Position numbers and translations under genes: made by a program. 64,000 nucleotides of DNA from Glandiceps talaboti. Lineage: Eukaryota; Hemichordata; Enteropneusta; Spengelidae. The notes beneath the pieces are model-generated. The model made no database searches and was not told the origin of the DNA. It saw nothing but the letters and a program-made list of their open reading frames with translations. This document shows, one piece after another, positions 1 to 12,082 of the stretch; position 1 is the stretch's first letter, and each line of letters starts with the position of its first letter. The DNA is taken from positions 10,610,040 to 10,674,039 of the forward strand of contig NC_135569.1 of NCBI RefSeq assembly GCF_964340395.1, read 5' to 3'.

Positions 1-116
1 TTCTGTTTTGAGTTCACTTTGTTTATTAACAATCAGGGCTAAACAAGTAACCATTTTGGACTGACATGCTACAAATTCGCCTAATGGACCCAGGATATCT
101 ATTTTGCAAATTTCAG

Positions 117-215
117 GTCCATGTGTAGCTGGAGTTGTTGGTACAACTATGCCCCGATATTGTTTGTTCGGTATGACTGTCGGCATAGCAGCTAAGATGG
201 AGTCTCACGGACAAG
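117..215 (+). CDS. Guanylate cyclase exon with degenerate catalytic motif
   Basis: The exon follows the acceptor ATTTCAG (ends 116) and ends before the donor GTATGT (216). It enters with two bases completing a Gly codon and ends one base into a Glu codon. Key codons: Cys of PRYCLFG at 161-163, Met at 173-175 (family Asp), Gly at 182-184 (family Asn, transition-state stabilising), Lys at 194-196 (family Arg). The frame reads straight through the donor, so an unspliced reading gives a false C-terminus. Confidence 0.9.
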
Positions 216-864
216 GTATGTTTTGCTTCATCAGCCTAGGAAGGGAATTTAGACGAAGGAATTGTACAAGTAGGAAATATAGTAGACGTAAATTCGATCC
301 CAGTAAACTCAGATCTTGTATAAGTGAATTTGACAGATAATTGATAAATGGAACTTGGACTATCAAACCGTATTAACCACAAACCATATTTAAAGTGTTA
401 AATACTCACTTTTGTTGCTTATCAACCAGTACTAATTCACTGAAGAGTTTCAAATGGGTAATAACTGTTGGGTTTTATCCATGAGGTCATACGCTAAGTG
501 CTAGTAAGGGAGAATTATAACCGGGGGGTTTGGGTGGTGGGTGGGCCTAAGAAGAACATATTTTGGTCACAAATCTTTTTCGCCAACCACCCCCACCCCT
601 TGCGCGCTCAAAAAAATTTCATGGCACCCCGGATGTGAAGCCAAGGATTTCGACTTCATTATCCATGCATATTATATTAGGACGTTCTTTTCAAATAGAT
701 GTGTGTAGTTGATGAATATCTGTTTAAGAATGGATCAGATGCAATTTGCCATTATATCTTAATAAAGTAATATATATTTGTTTACAAAAACAAACCAACT
801 AACTAACTAACAAACCAGCTAACTAACTAACTAACTAACAAACAAACAAACAAACAAACAAACA

Positions 865-919
<55 letters not shown>

Positions 920-3900
920 AACAAACAAACAGACGAAAGCTACGAGTCGTGCTCATAAAATAATGCATAGGTTGTAGGCTGAGGAAAGTCTCATCGACCT
1001 TGTCTCATTGCCTCACGTTTGTCAGGAAATGGTTATGTTGCTGTTAGAGATATTCAACCTTGGGTCGGAAATCGGAAATTCACAAAGGTATAGCTCACCG
1101 ACGTCTGTAATATCATATAATTGCTTCATGCCCACAAACTACACAGAATCACCAATTTTCATTGATTGTTTCCGTATTCAATTACTACGTCTGTCGCCAC
1201 CTGCTGTTGAAACACTACCCCAAAACATGATTCAAAATGGCTAAATGTAAATAAAGTTGGGGATTTTTTGTATTATATTCATATGTAGCCCAGCGAAACC
1301 ACACAGTTAATCTTTACGCTCTGAATTCTACAGATAATAAATACAACACAGTGTCACATAGGGCAAGAAGTAGATATATACCACATTGCTTTGTCTGGCA
1401 GCCATATTGGCCGCCATCTTGGATAATTGAAAACCTCCATTGATGCATGATTAGCATCACACAGATCGTAAGGAATCTTGGTCAAAGTGGATGAGAGTGC
1501 AAGGTTCAGACAAAAATTGGGAACCAGAAAATATGCTAAGCGTAATAATTGTGTAGCACTTTGACAACAACGTGTTATAGGATTGTATAACATTATACAG
1601 CATACTTAGATTTTCGTGCTTAGAACTCAAAATGCACTAATTTGCAAATCTTTGTGATGTCCACCTCAAGAATGTGCACCTTTTTCCACAATAAGATCAG
1701 AAGAACAATTATATGATGCAAATAACGCCACTAGTCTTGCGATTTGACTAAAGTTAACTTCATGGTACAATAAGCTCCTGGTTATAATTTGAATAACATC
1801 ATCAAGAAAAATGTCTACACAGGAAGGTATAACATTTTTGTTCTATTTACCGAGATATAAAACAAATATATGCCAAGGTCGTCATATGCATATATTGTGA
1901 TATAAGTTTGCCTCTAATATTAATATGAATTATGACCCCATACCATTGCTGTATTAATAGTTATATTGTTTAACTACTTTTCAGTTTAAACAAATTATGA
2001 TAATTTATTGTATTTTGGAATATACGAATATTACTTGGTTACAAGTAAAATTCGTTTAGTCAATTTGATAAAAAGAAGACGGGAATATATTCCACGAAAG
2101 GACTTTTTTATTAACGAAGCCTCTCAAAGATTATCCCCTTATATTAGACCATATTCGTCAGTTGAAGGATAGTTCAAATAAAAATGACAAGGTTATAACA
2201 GTCTTGGCATGTTTAATGACAAACAAAATCTATGTTTATTAACTTATTACTGTACCCTTTTATATCTAGAATTACTTCCGAGATGATAGCAATGTAATTT
2301 GCAGAAACATGAAGTACACTGCAATAAATGTAATACAGTATTAAGAACTAATCTAGGAATTGAACGCGTTTATAGGATGATGTGATTCCACGACCACCTG
2401 AGTTACATCTTTTATAAATTTTCAATTGATGACAACGGAATAATGGATAGTCCACTTTATTCTAACTTATTTACGAGCGTGACGACCGTAGTAGATTATA
2501 AGCAAATTCCATTTTACGTTCTTATTTTTCATTTACCAGCGGGCAATGAAATTTTACCGATAATATCATGCCCAAAATGAAAGGACGATTCCAATTGCAT
2601 GGTTGCTAGGTTGTCTTACTTGTCTGTGGTTGTAGTAAGAATACATCAAAGAAAGTGTGTCATTAGCAACGAAATGCTGGAATATGGTTATATAGCAATC
2701 TACATTTAACATTACCAACATAAAGAGTCGTTGTTCATACATCTTAGAAACGTTAACTTTGAATATGCTGTTATAACTCTTAAAGTAACACGGAAGCCGT
2801 ATACAACAACACTACAAAAGCAGTGTTTGTTGCCAATCCCCAGGTGTCAATCATTTAAATGACCTTTGACTGTTCTTGACATAGCTAATTACACATTTAA
2901 TAAATTTAGAGACACAAACACTACAACCGTGTACACCCTTTACTTGTTCAACCTGTACTTGCTGGGTTGTTGTTTCTATGTCAAACAACCAACAATATAT
3001 TCACTGGAAATTGTTAAGATGCCAGTAATTAGACATTGTGTATGTCAATAGGGAACTTGCAATCCAGACTGAGCATGCTCAGATGCAAAGGACTATGGGA
3101 TTATCTGTGGTTATCGTAATACCTAATCTGGAGCTACCGATAAAATAAACCTCCCACAATTGTCAGGGTAACTATGAATTGATCATTTGTGGTTGCAAAC
3201 AATGTAACAGTATTGTTTACAATACCGATGCATTAGTATTTATTATCACATTTCCCATGATGCAACATTCAATATGGTGGGTTTTCAAGTTCCCTATTAG
3301 ATGTCTACTTTATTAATAAGTAGTATAGTAATAAGTTGAAACCGTGATTCATTGGGGGGGGGGGGCGCTGACTTTTGGGTATGAACCCAAAAATTGATTT
3401 GGATTTATTGTATGGATTGATTTACTGTCACTACTCGTCTGGCGACTAGTAGTGACAAGGTTCCTTATGTCTCTCGTATTTTCCTAAACAAAAATATTGG
3501 GGAATAATATTAGTAAATATTATTGCTTGTTTGCTCAACATGTTACATGCCAGGAACATGTCACTGTACAATCAGAAAGTTTAAATAATCTAGAGATAAG
3601 TTGCCATAGTGATATTTCCATGGTGACGTTGTCTCGGAACGGATGTTCATCAACATTGGACTTGAGATACAGTCATCAAGTCCAATTCATGTAAACAATA
3701 ATGACATCTATTTTTAAGTTTTTTTATCGAACACAGGAGTCTAATACATGATTCTTGTATCTTTTTTTCATAGAGGACAAAATTCACATCAGTGAGACGA
3801 CGTATGATAAACTAATGGCGAGCGGCAAATATGAAGCAATAGAACGGGGTATAATTAAAGTGAAGGTAGGAATATGTTCGTTATCGGGGTTTTCATTTTT

Positions 3901-4834
3901 TTTATTTCTGCATACATGTGACGGAACATACAGGTGATCTGTAGAGGCGATTGTATGCTCGCCAGGGAGTTCAGGAAGTATAAAGTTGTGCCGATATAGA
4001 TCCAGCGCTTTTGAGCACAGAGTGGGAAATCGCTATATAATAACTAAAATTATTAATATTATATAAATATCTTTAAAAAATTAGTATTTTCTTAATTGAA
4101 CTCAAGTAAGAAACACATTCGTTGGGTTAAGTATTAGAAAAATAAAGAAAACAAAACCATCTATTTTCGGTGAGAAAGTGACTGGTAAGGTATACTAAGT
4201 GTGTAGCACAGCTAACACAGATACAGTACTAATTATAGATACGTGTACAACATTTGCGCCAGGGTGTTTTTTTTAACTCCTTGTTCCTATCAACACTGAG
4301 AATATTCTTTGTGAAGACTTTATGTTGACATTATTCATGGTGATATTTGAACCGATTTATGGAGAAAATATTCAATATTTCAAAGTAGGCTTCGAATTCT
4401 ACAAGGCTTTATTTCAAACGGAAATATTCGCGTTAAAAACACTTTCCCTACAGTTTGAATGATCAAATATCCGCCTAGCTGTCGCCATTCTACTGGAAGT
4501 CATCATACGGGAAACTAGGGCATGTTTCATTTTAGCTTTGACGTTTGAATGCTTTAAATTGTTGCGTACTTCTCACATGGTCACGAATTACCGAAGATGA
4601 ACAATTTTTCTGTAATCAGATGATAGCGTTACTTCGCCTTATATAATGGGATGTGATATACTAACTCTTACGAAAAAAATGTAATGTCTTTCATTGTTTT
4701 AGTGTTGCTGTTTTGTCAAAAAAAATATAGCGTGCTGTGAAACATATTTAAGACTTGTCGCATTGTGACAAATTCTGCTACATGTAGTTTCAAGCAAAAA
4801 TAGGATTCTACAGCAGCAATAGCGTGGCAATATA

Positions 4835-4893
<59 letters not shown>

Positions 4894-5134
4894 CAAATAT
4901 ATATGTATATATATATGTATATATATATATATATATATGTATATATGCATATATGTATATATACATGGGTTCATACATGAATTGGTTTCATGTGGGTTTT
5001 TTTTCTGTTTTTCCTTTCCTAAGGATGCTGGTGACATGAAGACCTATTGGTTACTGGGTAAAAAGCAACTGTTAACTACACCCTCAGTATCATCAACACG
5101 ACAGAGTTCGCCACGTGATACAAGTATCTGTTGA
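117..5134 (+). CDS. Guanylate cyclase, C-terminal end of catalytic domain (3' partial gene, join 117..215, 3774..3865, 5024..5134)
   Basis: Three exons splice in frame into the last 100 residues of a class III guanylate cyclase, which converts GTP to cGMP. Seen: GPCVAGVVG, then MPRYCLFG (guanine-specifying Cys kept), a changed catalytic helix [12 protein letters not shown] where the family has GDTVNTASRMES, then [12 protein letters not shown], the strand IERGIIKVK, and TYWLLGKK near the end, which is typical of membrane receptor cyclases such as natriuretic-peptide or retinal types. Introns are phase 1 (216-3773, GTATGT to CATAG) and phase 0 (3866-5023, GTAGGA to CCTAAG). Across the splices the residues align with receptor cyclases without gaps. 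The receptor, kinase-like and first half of the cyclase domain must lie left of position 1. The tail after TYWLLGKK is about 22 residues and Ser/Thr-rich. The changed residues suggest a pseudo-cyclase or a subunit needing a partner (inference). The family call is secure; receptor versus other subtype is less so. Confidence 0.92.
794..933. repeat. Compound tetranucleotide microsatellite (CTAA, ACAA, GACA)
   Basis: Runs of CTAA, then ACAA, then GACA, then ACAA again. It is low-complexity DNA inside the cyclase intron. Confidence 0.97.
3051..3294. mobile_element. TA-flanked MITE, 244 bp
   Basis: The left end GGGAACTTGCAA and the right end TTTTCAAGTTCCC are inverted copies (GGGAACTTG exact). Both sides carry TA (3049-3050 and 3295-3296), the target duplication expected of Tc1/mariner-type transposition. 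Subterminal sequences are also partly complementary (ATGCAAAGGACTATGGGA near the left end; CCCATGATGCAAC near the right). There is no coding capacity, so it would be non-autonomous. Confidence 0.7.
3320..3412 (-). repeat. Dispersed repeat family C, third (reverse) copy
   Basis: Read on the minus strand this matches 29256-29465 and 30750-30960: AATAAATCCAA, a short palindrome of the form TTTTGGGTTCATACCCAAAA, then CAGCGCCCC, CAATGAATCACGGTTTCAAC and TTATTACTATA. A run of about 13 G (plus strand) falls inside the CAGCGCC segment. Confidence 0.7.
3425..3510 (+). repeat. Dispersed repeat family B, copy 1
   Basis: It starts with a near-palindrome (CACTACTCGTCTGGCGACTA then GTAGTG) and runs through ATTTTCCT to AGTATTGGGGAATA-like sequence. 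The same order of blocks occurs at 13825-13917 and, less complete, at 13962-14045. Confidence 0.65.
3774..3865 (+). CDS. Guanylate cyclase internal exon
   Basis: The acceptor is a pyrimidine tract ending TTTCATAG and the donor is GTAGGA at 3866. The first two bases complete GAG (Glu) with the G from the previous exon. The exon then encodes 30 residues beginning [13 protein letters not shown] and ending GIIKVK. It corresponds to the segment after the catalytic helix in receptor cyclases (KIHVSSxT...ERGxxxMK). Confidence 0.9.
4837..4965. repeat. (TA)n microsatellite with TATG variants
   Basis: A long alternating AT tract followed by TATGTA and CATATA variants, within the last cyclase intron. 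Both strands are open only because the tract lacks stops in some frames. Confidence 0.97.
5024..5134 (+). CDS. Guanylate cyclase terminal exon with stop codon
   Basis: The acceptor is a long T-rich tract ending TTTCCTAAG. The exon encodes 36 residues, [14 protein letters not shown] followed by a Ser/Thr-rich tail ending TSIC, then TGA at 5132-5134. The usual KGKG turn before TYWL is KDAG here. A (TA)n tract at 4837-4965 lies just upstream in the intron. Confidence 0.9.
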   Translation, partial: DAGDMKTYWLLGKKQLLTTPSVSSTRQSSPRDTSIC

Positions 5135-5604
5135 TAGTCAACAGTGAAATCATAGACCCTCCACCAACGGGAAGGTCTAAGGTGAAATCAAGAACAAATA
5201 TGATAAAATTGTCTTAACATTTTAGGACGTAAATTGCTTGAAGGACTAACGCCCTGCTGTCTTCTTTATGTACACACACTAGCCTTATAAGATACAGATA
5301 CATATATGCACGTGTGGGTGTAATTATGGTTACCATAACATCATTGGTTTATGTATGTTTACGCCCGTTTTACATCACTGGAAAGTTAGGGGGAACGTAA
5401 CGTTGTACTTGTACTATCTGACGTTTCGTTGAAGTCTGCAGTGTGACGCTGTGTTTATTTTAAAATAATACCAAAGCGAACAAAGGAAAGCGTAAATAAG
5501 AAGTTACAAGTAGCGTCCGAATATAAATATATCCTGGTGGATGTCCTAATATTATGTAAATTTTTACGCACCGTAACATATTGTGAACTCGAAAATCAAT
5601 CTTT

Positions 5605-5712
5605 AATAAATATTATTTAAAAATATCTGACTTTTATCAAGTTCATCATTACTGTAAAACGAGTAGTATTCTAAGATAGACCTTAGTCTATACTTACAAC
5701 TTTTTCAATAAA
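5605..5712 (+). promoter_or_regulatory. Candidate poly(A) signals of the cyclase gene
   Basis: AATAAA occurs at 5605-5610 and 5707-5712, about 470 and 570 bases after the cyclase stop. The sequence does not show which is used. Confidence 0.4.
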
Positions 5713-8700
5713 AAAATAAATAAAGTACAACCTTCGGGGTAATCTATATTAAAAGGAGTTTAATATGACGAAATATATTATCACCATGGTGATTGTGACG
5801 TTATTTGATAGGATCTGTCAAAATATATTATAGTGACTTAAACTTAACAAACTTGGTTTTCGCAATTATCTGAAAATTGAGGTATTTTCTTCAAATCGTG
5901 CCCTTAATCTTACATTATTCATATTTTTCTACCACTTTACTAAAACGTGAATCCAGTAATCTTTCAATTAAGATCGAATTTGAATTTGAAGAAACTCTAT
6001 TCTCGACGCTTCTATTGGAGAGCACATTTGAGGATTCACTGATTAAGTTGTGTGTGATGTGGAATCTGATTACGCACGATCTAGAATTCTGTAAATGGTA
6101 ACAAGGAAGTACCTCGTTTGGAGACAAACTGTATGATGTGTGTATATCACCGTTGTCATGGTTACCAAACACTGACATGTTTGTCAGAAAACAGACAGAT
6201 ATATTGAATTCATATTCCAATCCCTATCCTAGCTCCACATAGTTATTCATGGTGTGCTTATTGACGATACTGAGTAACAAAACACGCATGCGTGGATAAG
6301 AAAAGCCAGAACATAGTCACCGCGTCACAAGATAATAATGAAATATCGATAATTCATATAAATTTTCTTGATGCATAGTTGTCGATAGGATTTCACATAT
6401 TACATTAGTATCTTCTCTTGAAAGTCTTATTTAATGATTGGAAAATAAAGAGATACACAAAAACTCGACCTACTCGTCAATGTCGTTTGTATGTGTACAT
6501 GTGTTTATATATTTCTATGTTGTGTATAATTCATGTTGGATTTCATATTTGCATATTTTTCGAGTGAAGTGGCAGTGTAAAAGGTATGCAAGATCGACTG
6601 AATAGAACAGATTTTTTTTGAGTTTTGAATGAAACTATGACAACAAAGAGTGCTCTACGTTTAAGCGAAAAAATAGTACAGTAAAGAGACTTTGTCACTA
6701 CTAGTCAAAGAAAATTACAAAAAAAAACCTTATAGTCGTGACTATTTGCCGGTAGAATGAAGACAAATATTGAAGAAGTACAGCATAAATCTCTGCAAAC
6801 TTATTTCATGAAAAAAAATGACATTTTTTAACCTTTTGATCTATATTTCATGTCGTCATGACGTAAATGACCAGGAAATAAATCCCGTATTTTGTTTTTG
6901 AAAGCGTACAACAATAATTATATAAATAATATCTTACATTATGAAAATAAATCTAGTATTTTCTGTTTGAAAGTGTATCAACTTACATCTGTGGGCCATA
7001 TGAAAATTACGTACAAGTACGTCCATGGAATTTTGAAAAATAGTCAATTCAAAGTCATTGACAAATAAGTATGAATTTAGGACAACTTGAGAGTATTTTT
7101 TTATGGAAAATTGTTCATAGGATTATATTGGAAGATGGCTTAATACTTATCCGATGATTCAGCTGACCTGTTTTTTTTCACATATTTTGTTGAACTGTTT
7201 AATATATATTGAACTAATTCTGCTGAACTGTTACATATTGAATCTTCTCTCTGGCTGTTAGCCATGCACTCTTTATAGTTATCAGCCATTAAATCTCTGG
7301 CTATCTGCATAGAAACCTCTTAGATGAAACGATTAAGGCAAACTTCACTTTAGAGTTATATGGACAGCAATGCTATAAGACCCTGACTATGTTCATTATT
7401 TCCCGAGAGATGAGAATCTGTTTAAGCGTCTTTTCAGAGCTGACGACTGTTCTTTGGATTGCACTCCTGTAGTATTTGGGTTGTATTTGAATAGATTACA
7501 CTTACCTAACTCATTGATATAGCGTTCAATTTATTGCTGAAAAGATAAGATACATCCCAACTGAGCTTTTTTCGGTCAATCGACTTTTTGAGAATGGTTA
7601 ATAAATGACGCTTTAACGAGATTTTACTTGTGATTGACAAGTCAAGCGATTGGCCTTTACTTTAGTTCATATATGCTACAATGAATCATATCTCTTATCC
7701 ATGTTGTCATCCTGAAGACAATCAACTAGCAATCGCTCGGAAAGCCCCTTACGCGTCAACTGATTGAAAGACACACTTAGTCAAAACCGAAGAAAATGTG
7801 ATATTCGAAACTAAAAGTTCTATATTAAGCAGAGTTAAGACTTTCCAAACAATCACACAACTGAAGCAAAACAAACAAAACAGGTCGACCACAACAAAAG
7901 CTATGCAAATGAGTAGCTGATGACGAAATGTCAGCAGTTCGTCCTGTAATTGTTAAATTGTTGCCATAGTAACGTCCGAAAATCAATAACGAATTTTACG
8001 TTTGTCTTTAGATGGTTAATTTAAAGTATGGGAAGGAATACATTTCATAAAAAACCAAACGAGTCGCAAGTTTCGTTATTTCGACTAATATGTGGTCACT
8101 ACTAAAATAAATTATTGAGTAGCCATGCATGGATGCATTACATTTTGTACTTAGGTAATCTGTTTTAACATTTTCATTTAACGTTTTATTTTGAAAACAG
8201 CAAGAGTGTCATGCATATATTGAATTTAAACATATTATGTTTATAGTTCATATTTATTTGCAATGACATGAATGATAGTAATATAGAACAATTCTCAATA
8301 TGCTAATATCAAAACCTACCAAAATAAAACATTTTCAGATATTGAGACCTTATTTCATCCGTTACCTTAACTTTCCTCTCCTTGACAGTCATTGAAACTA
8401 ATGCAATAATCATATACTGCCAAATCAGAAAGACTATAGAGTTTCAAAGATTCGGCATGGTGTTTTTTTTTCACATTTCACAGTGTTTTCGTTACTAATT
8501 ATACACGTCCACACACAAAATACAGGCATTGATAGCGTTCACACACATGAAATGTTACATTTTATCTCACTATATGGAAACAAATAAACAATTTTGGGTT
8601 TGAATCTTCAGGATTCCATCCGTCGGTGATGTTGATTTGTGTTCAAAGCGAGATAAAATGTATCACATATGCTTTTGCGCTATCGGCGTCTGTATTTTGT

Positions 8701-9458
8701 TTTATCAAATTTGTAACAGAAAACCTCGTGCGAGACGTAAAAAACATCGTGTCGCCTAATAAATGAAAATCTATAGTCACTCTAGTTTCGTAGTAAGTTC
8801 ACTTATTACATCAATGGATGTGCCTGAAATCATAGACAGTGGATGGGGAAACTGTTTAATATGCTGCAATATAACTCTGGTCAATCAATAACTGGCTGCG
8901 TGGGCCATCATCCAAGTGAAGAAGTTCACCCACGACATTAAGATCTCAAGGCATATTACATGTAGGCTATGGTGTATCGATAAAAGGCTTTATATAAACC
9001 ACACAGGGCACTTACTATAATCTCTACGAGACTTCCGGGCCAAGGACAGTCAAAATAATCAAGTTCAGAAGGAATTAATCGTGATAGCGTCCTCATGGGC
9101 TTAGTAAGTATTTATGCAGACGTGACAAAGACCAGCTGATTATTGGCTTGTTAGATACGGTGCAATGTACACGTATGAAGTTCACATATTTCAATTTCCA
9201 AAATTACATTCCCTAGCTACAGTTCAATACTATTAATGGTTATTAAATGTTTAATACATCAAATGAGATATAGGAAATGCAAGTCTTCAGAAGTGTGTGG
9301 AGGGAGACCATTCTGCATGCGCCCTCAACGGACTAGACTACCATTATCACGGGATCTGACTGTTATTAATGGAAGACTTCAGTAATGATGAATATATAGT
9401 TATTCTTTTGTGTTTGTTCTTTTTTCAACCCAACTAACTTCACACCCATGGCAAATCA
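5713..9458. other. Intergenic DNA without recognisable genes
   Basis: AT-rich sequence on both strands with only short random open frames. I see no conserved domain, RNA gene or long repeat. Confidence 0.6.
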
Positions 9459-9604
9459 TGACTGACTGACTGACTGACTGACTGACTGACTGACTGACTG
9501 ACTGACTCATTCATTCATTCATTCATTCATTCGTTCGTCCATCAATCCATCCATCCATCCTCCCACACACCCACCCACCCACCCACCCATTCATTCATTC
9601 ATTC
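9459..9604. repeat. Compound microsatellite (GACT, CATT, CCAT, CCAC)
   Basis: Successive blocks of GACT, then CATT, CCAT, CCAC and CATT again, each derivable from its neighbour by one base change. Confidence 0.95.
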
Positions 9605-10480
9605 CCTTCACAGTGCGTAGATTAGATAGCAAATTAATTGAAGCACCCAATCATTTAGTCACTCAAACTCCTACAGTTCTGCTCATTCCAAAGCCTGCAT
9701 TACATTTTATATAGAGCTACCCCAAAGACTATTTCCAGTGGATGTTTTACTTGTCAAAATATTTACATTTGAAACACAAATCACAAAAAAGGTCAAGGTA
9801 TTCAAGAAGAACTGTTACAATTTATATTCTGCGTTTAAAATATTATTTTATTACAACAGGGTTCTCATATCATTTGCTATGTACTAGTGTGTAACTCATA
9901 ATGGTAGCACGCCCGCTAGTGGTGAATTTCTGCCAAGCAACATTTTTTTATATGTATTTGCGGATAATTGCTCCATGGAGCAGGGTGGCCGTTGTAATAC
10001 TAAGTCAAAAGGGAACAGAGGCTGGGATGGTTTTTAACATACAGTGGCATTTCTTTATGCTTAGGAGACCTAGAAAAGTGATTATCATTAAATTAATTCT
10101 GCATGTAAACCAGATCTCTTCAAATCCAGATTTACCCTTTTTTATAACTCTATTTTAGGGAGGTAGCATCTGAGCATGGTGCAGAATTTTTGAAAATGCC
10201 AATTCAAGATATAACCACAACAGAGTCGAATGTCTATTTGATGCACCATATATCTTTATTCTCAATTGTTACAAATCTACAATAAATGACACTTCAATAC
10301 ATATTGTATATTATAATCATATAATACAGACACTGAGTCTAACAGATAACAAAAAAGACAACATTACAACCTCAAACAATGTAACACGTTTGCATTTCCA
10401 TCCCTACCCAACACATCCTAGAACTAGCGAGTTCGACTCTCCACCACATACAAGGAATAGGTTTGGTCCTTGTACGGTGT

Positions 10481-10728
10481 CTCCACACAGCCTGTGAACT
10501 CGACAATGGAAACGCAGTAATTTTATTGGATACCATGCATTGAAACTTATTGGTTGAATAAGTCACATGATGTTTATATTATGTTGATAGTGTCAATTGC
10601 CCGGATGTGACCATATATGGAAATGTGACCTTTGTGCAAATATCAACACATGACATTGCAGGTAATGAGGCAGTGTAAAAAAAGTACTGAGTTTTCATTA
10701 CCGATCCGCGTTCACAGGCTGTGTGGAG
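10481..10728. repeat. Inverted repeat with 19-bp perfect arms
   Basis: The left arm CTCCACACAGCCTGTGAAC (10481-10499) is exactly reverse-complemented at 10710-10728. The arms are 210 bases apart and similarity does not extend outside them. No target duplication is evident. Confidence 0.75.
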
Positions 10729-10977
10729 GGAACGCTTTCCAAGAAGCATACATCGAGCCTGTGATTCTGTGAAGTTGTTAGTCAACTTTGTCTAAGCATA
10801 AGCTCAAACCATAGTCCATGAACTTGCTGGTAGGGATGAGAAACTAGGACCCTGTACGCTACTTGTATATAACTCAATCTGGTGATTAGTTATGCTCTTA
10901 TTCTGAAATGCTTTGACTTAAGATCATTAATTATTTGGCTTTTACGATCTGACTGGCTAACATCACTCGTTTTAGAC

Positions 10978-11023
10978 CTAACCCTGATGAAGACTATATG
11001 TGTATGGTCGAAACATTGGTTAG
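10978..11023 (+). other. Hammerhead-core-like motif at a repeat tail
   Basis: CTAACC (10978-10983) pairs with GGTTAG (11018-11023). Directly inside are CTGATGA (10984-10990), a GAC/GTC mini-stem with a loop (10992-10994 and 11007-11009) and GAAAC (11010-11014). CTGATGA...GAAA is the core of hammerhead ribozymes carried by Penelope-like and other retroelements. Helix III and the cleavage-site bases are not convincing, and one extra A follows CTGATGA, so this may be only a decayed or look-alike repeat tail. Confidence 0.3.
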
Positions 11024-11817
11024 TTAATTAAAGAGTTTATTTACTGGAACAAGTATTTACGCATTGGTATGCTAATCTAAATACATTTTACCACTAAACT
11101 GTTTCTATGTTAATATTATAGCAAAGAGGGGTACACGTTTAACACGTGCTATCTTACATAAATTTACAGGTCAACTATTCCGATCACGTGACTGTGTGGT
11201 CATGAATGATTTATGAACATGTCATAGGCACTTTTTAAAAGTTATGCATCTCACTGGTTATTAATCAGAGTGTCACTTTACAATTAACCACCATTCATAT
11301 GTAAGCTATAAGTAAGTATATTTCTGAAAGTGACATGTTTTCATAACATTATCCATACTAAAATCATTATTTCCTAAACACTGTACTTTGGATTCTGGAA
11401 CCTACTTGACTGAGACTTTTTACTGCTGAGTCACACTTATGAATTCAAATTTAGTTTTGAAGTTCAGCCCAAGCACGCTTGAATCTGTAAATGGTCAATA
11501 CATGTAGAAAAATAAATGATATGTCTTGTCTTTGTACCATCATGGTAGTATAGGATGTTACCATGACGATAATATAAACATCCGAACTAACAAATATTTA
11601 CATAACAATTCTACAAATCTGGAAACGGGAGACAATTTCAATACCTTAATTGTATTCTAGGAATATATTACTATCAGACCACATATCATATCACTTTATA
11701 ACAAATATGTGTATCAATTCATTATATCTTAACTTGTGAAAATTTAATCTGAGTGTATATGTTTAAAAGAAAAGGGTCTCTTTTCACTGCATAGCCTGAT
11801 ATGATAAAGCTGATGCG

Positions 11818-12082
11818 TATGCGTATGTATGTATGTATGTATGTATGTATGTATGTATGTATGTATGTATGTATGTATGTATGTATGTATGTATGTATGT
11901 ATGTATGTATGTATGTATTATGTATGTATGTATGTATGTATGTAATATGTATATATGTATGTAAGTATGTATGTATGTATGTATGAATGTATGTATGTAT
12001 GTATGTACATGTATGTATGTATGTATGTATGTATGTATGTATGTATGTATGTATGTATGTATGTATGTATGTATGTATGTCT
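11818..12082. repeat. (GTAT)n microsatellite, about 260 bp
   Basis: Nearly pure GTAT repeats with a few interruptions. The open frames of YVCM or YIHT type across it are translations of the repeat. Confidence 0.98.

Larger units (their letters stand above)
216..3773 (+). other. Intron of guanylate cyclase gene with nested repeats
   Basis: This phase 1 intron of about 3.6 kb holds a simple-repeat block (about 794-933), a TA-flanked foldback element (3051-3294), a reverse copy of a dispersed repeat (about 3320-3412), a second dispersed repeat (3425-3510) and a small hairpin (arms ATTGGACTTGA, 3655-3665 and 3676-3686). I see no further coding exon in it, and the protein alignment across it leaves no gap. 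Confidence 0.85.

Noticed and set aside
216-340. Read-through frame after the first cyclase exon
   Set aside because: Beyond the GTATGT donor; it does not match the cyclase family, while 3774-3865 does.
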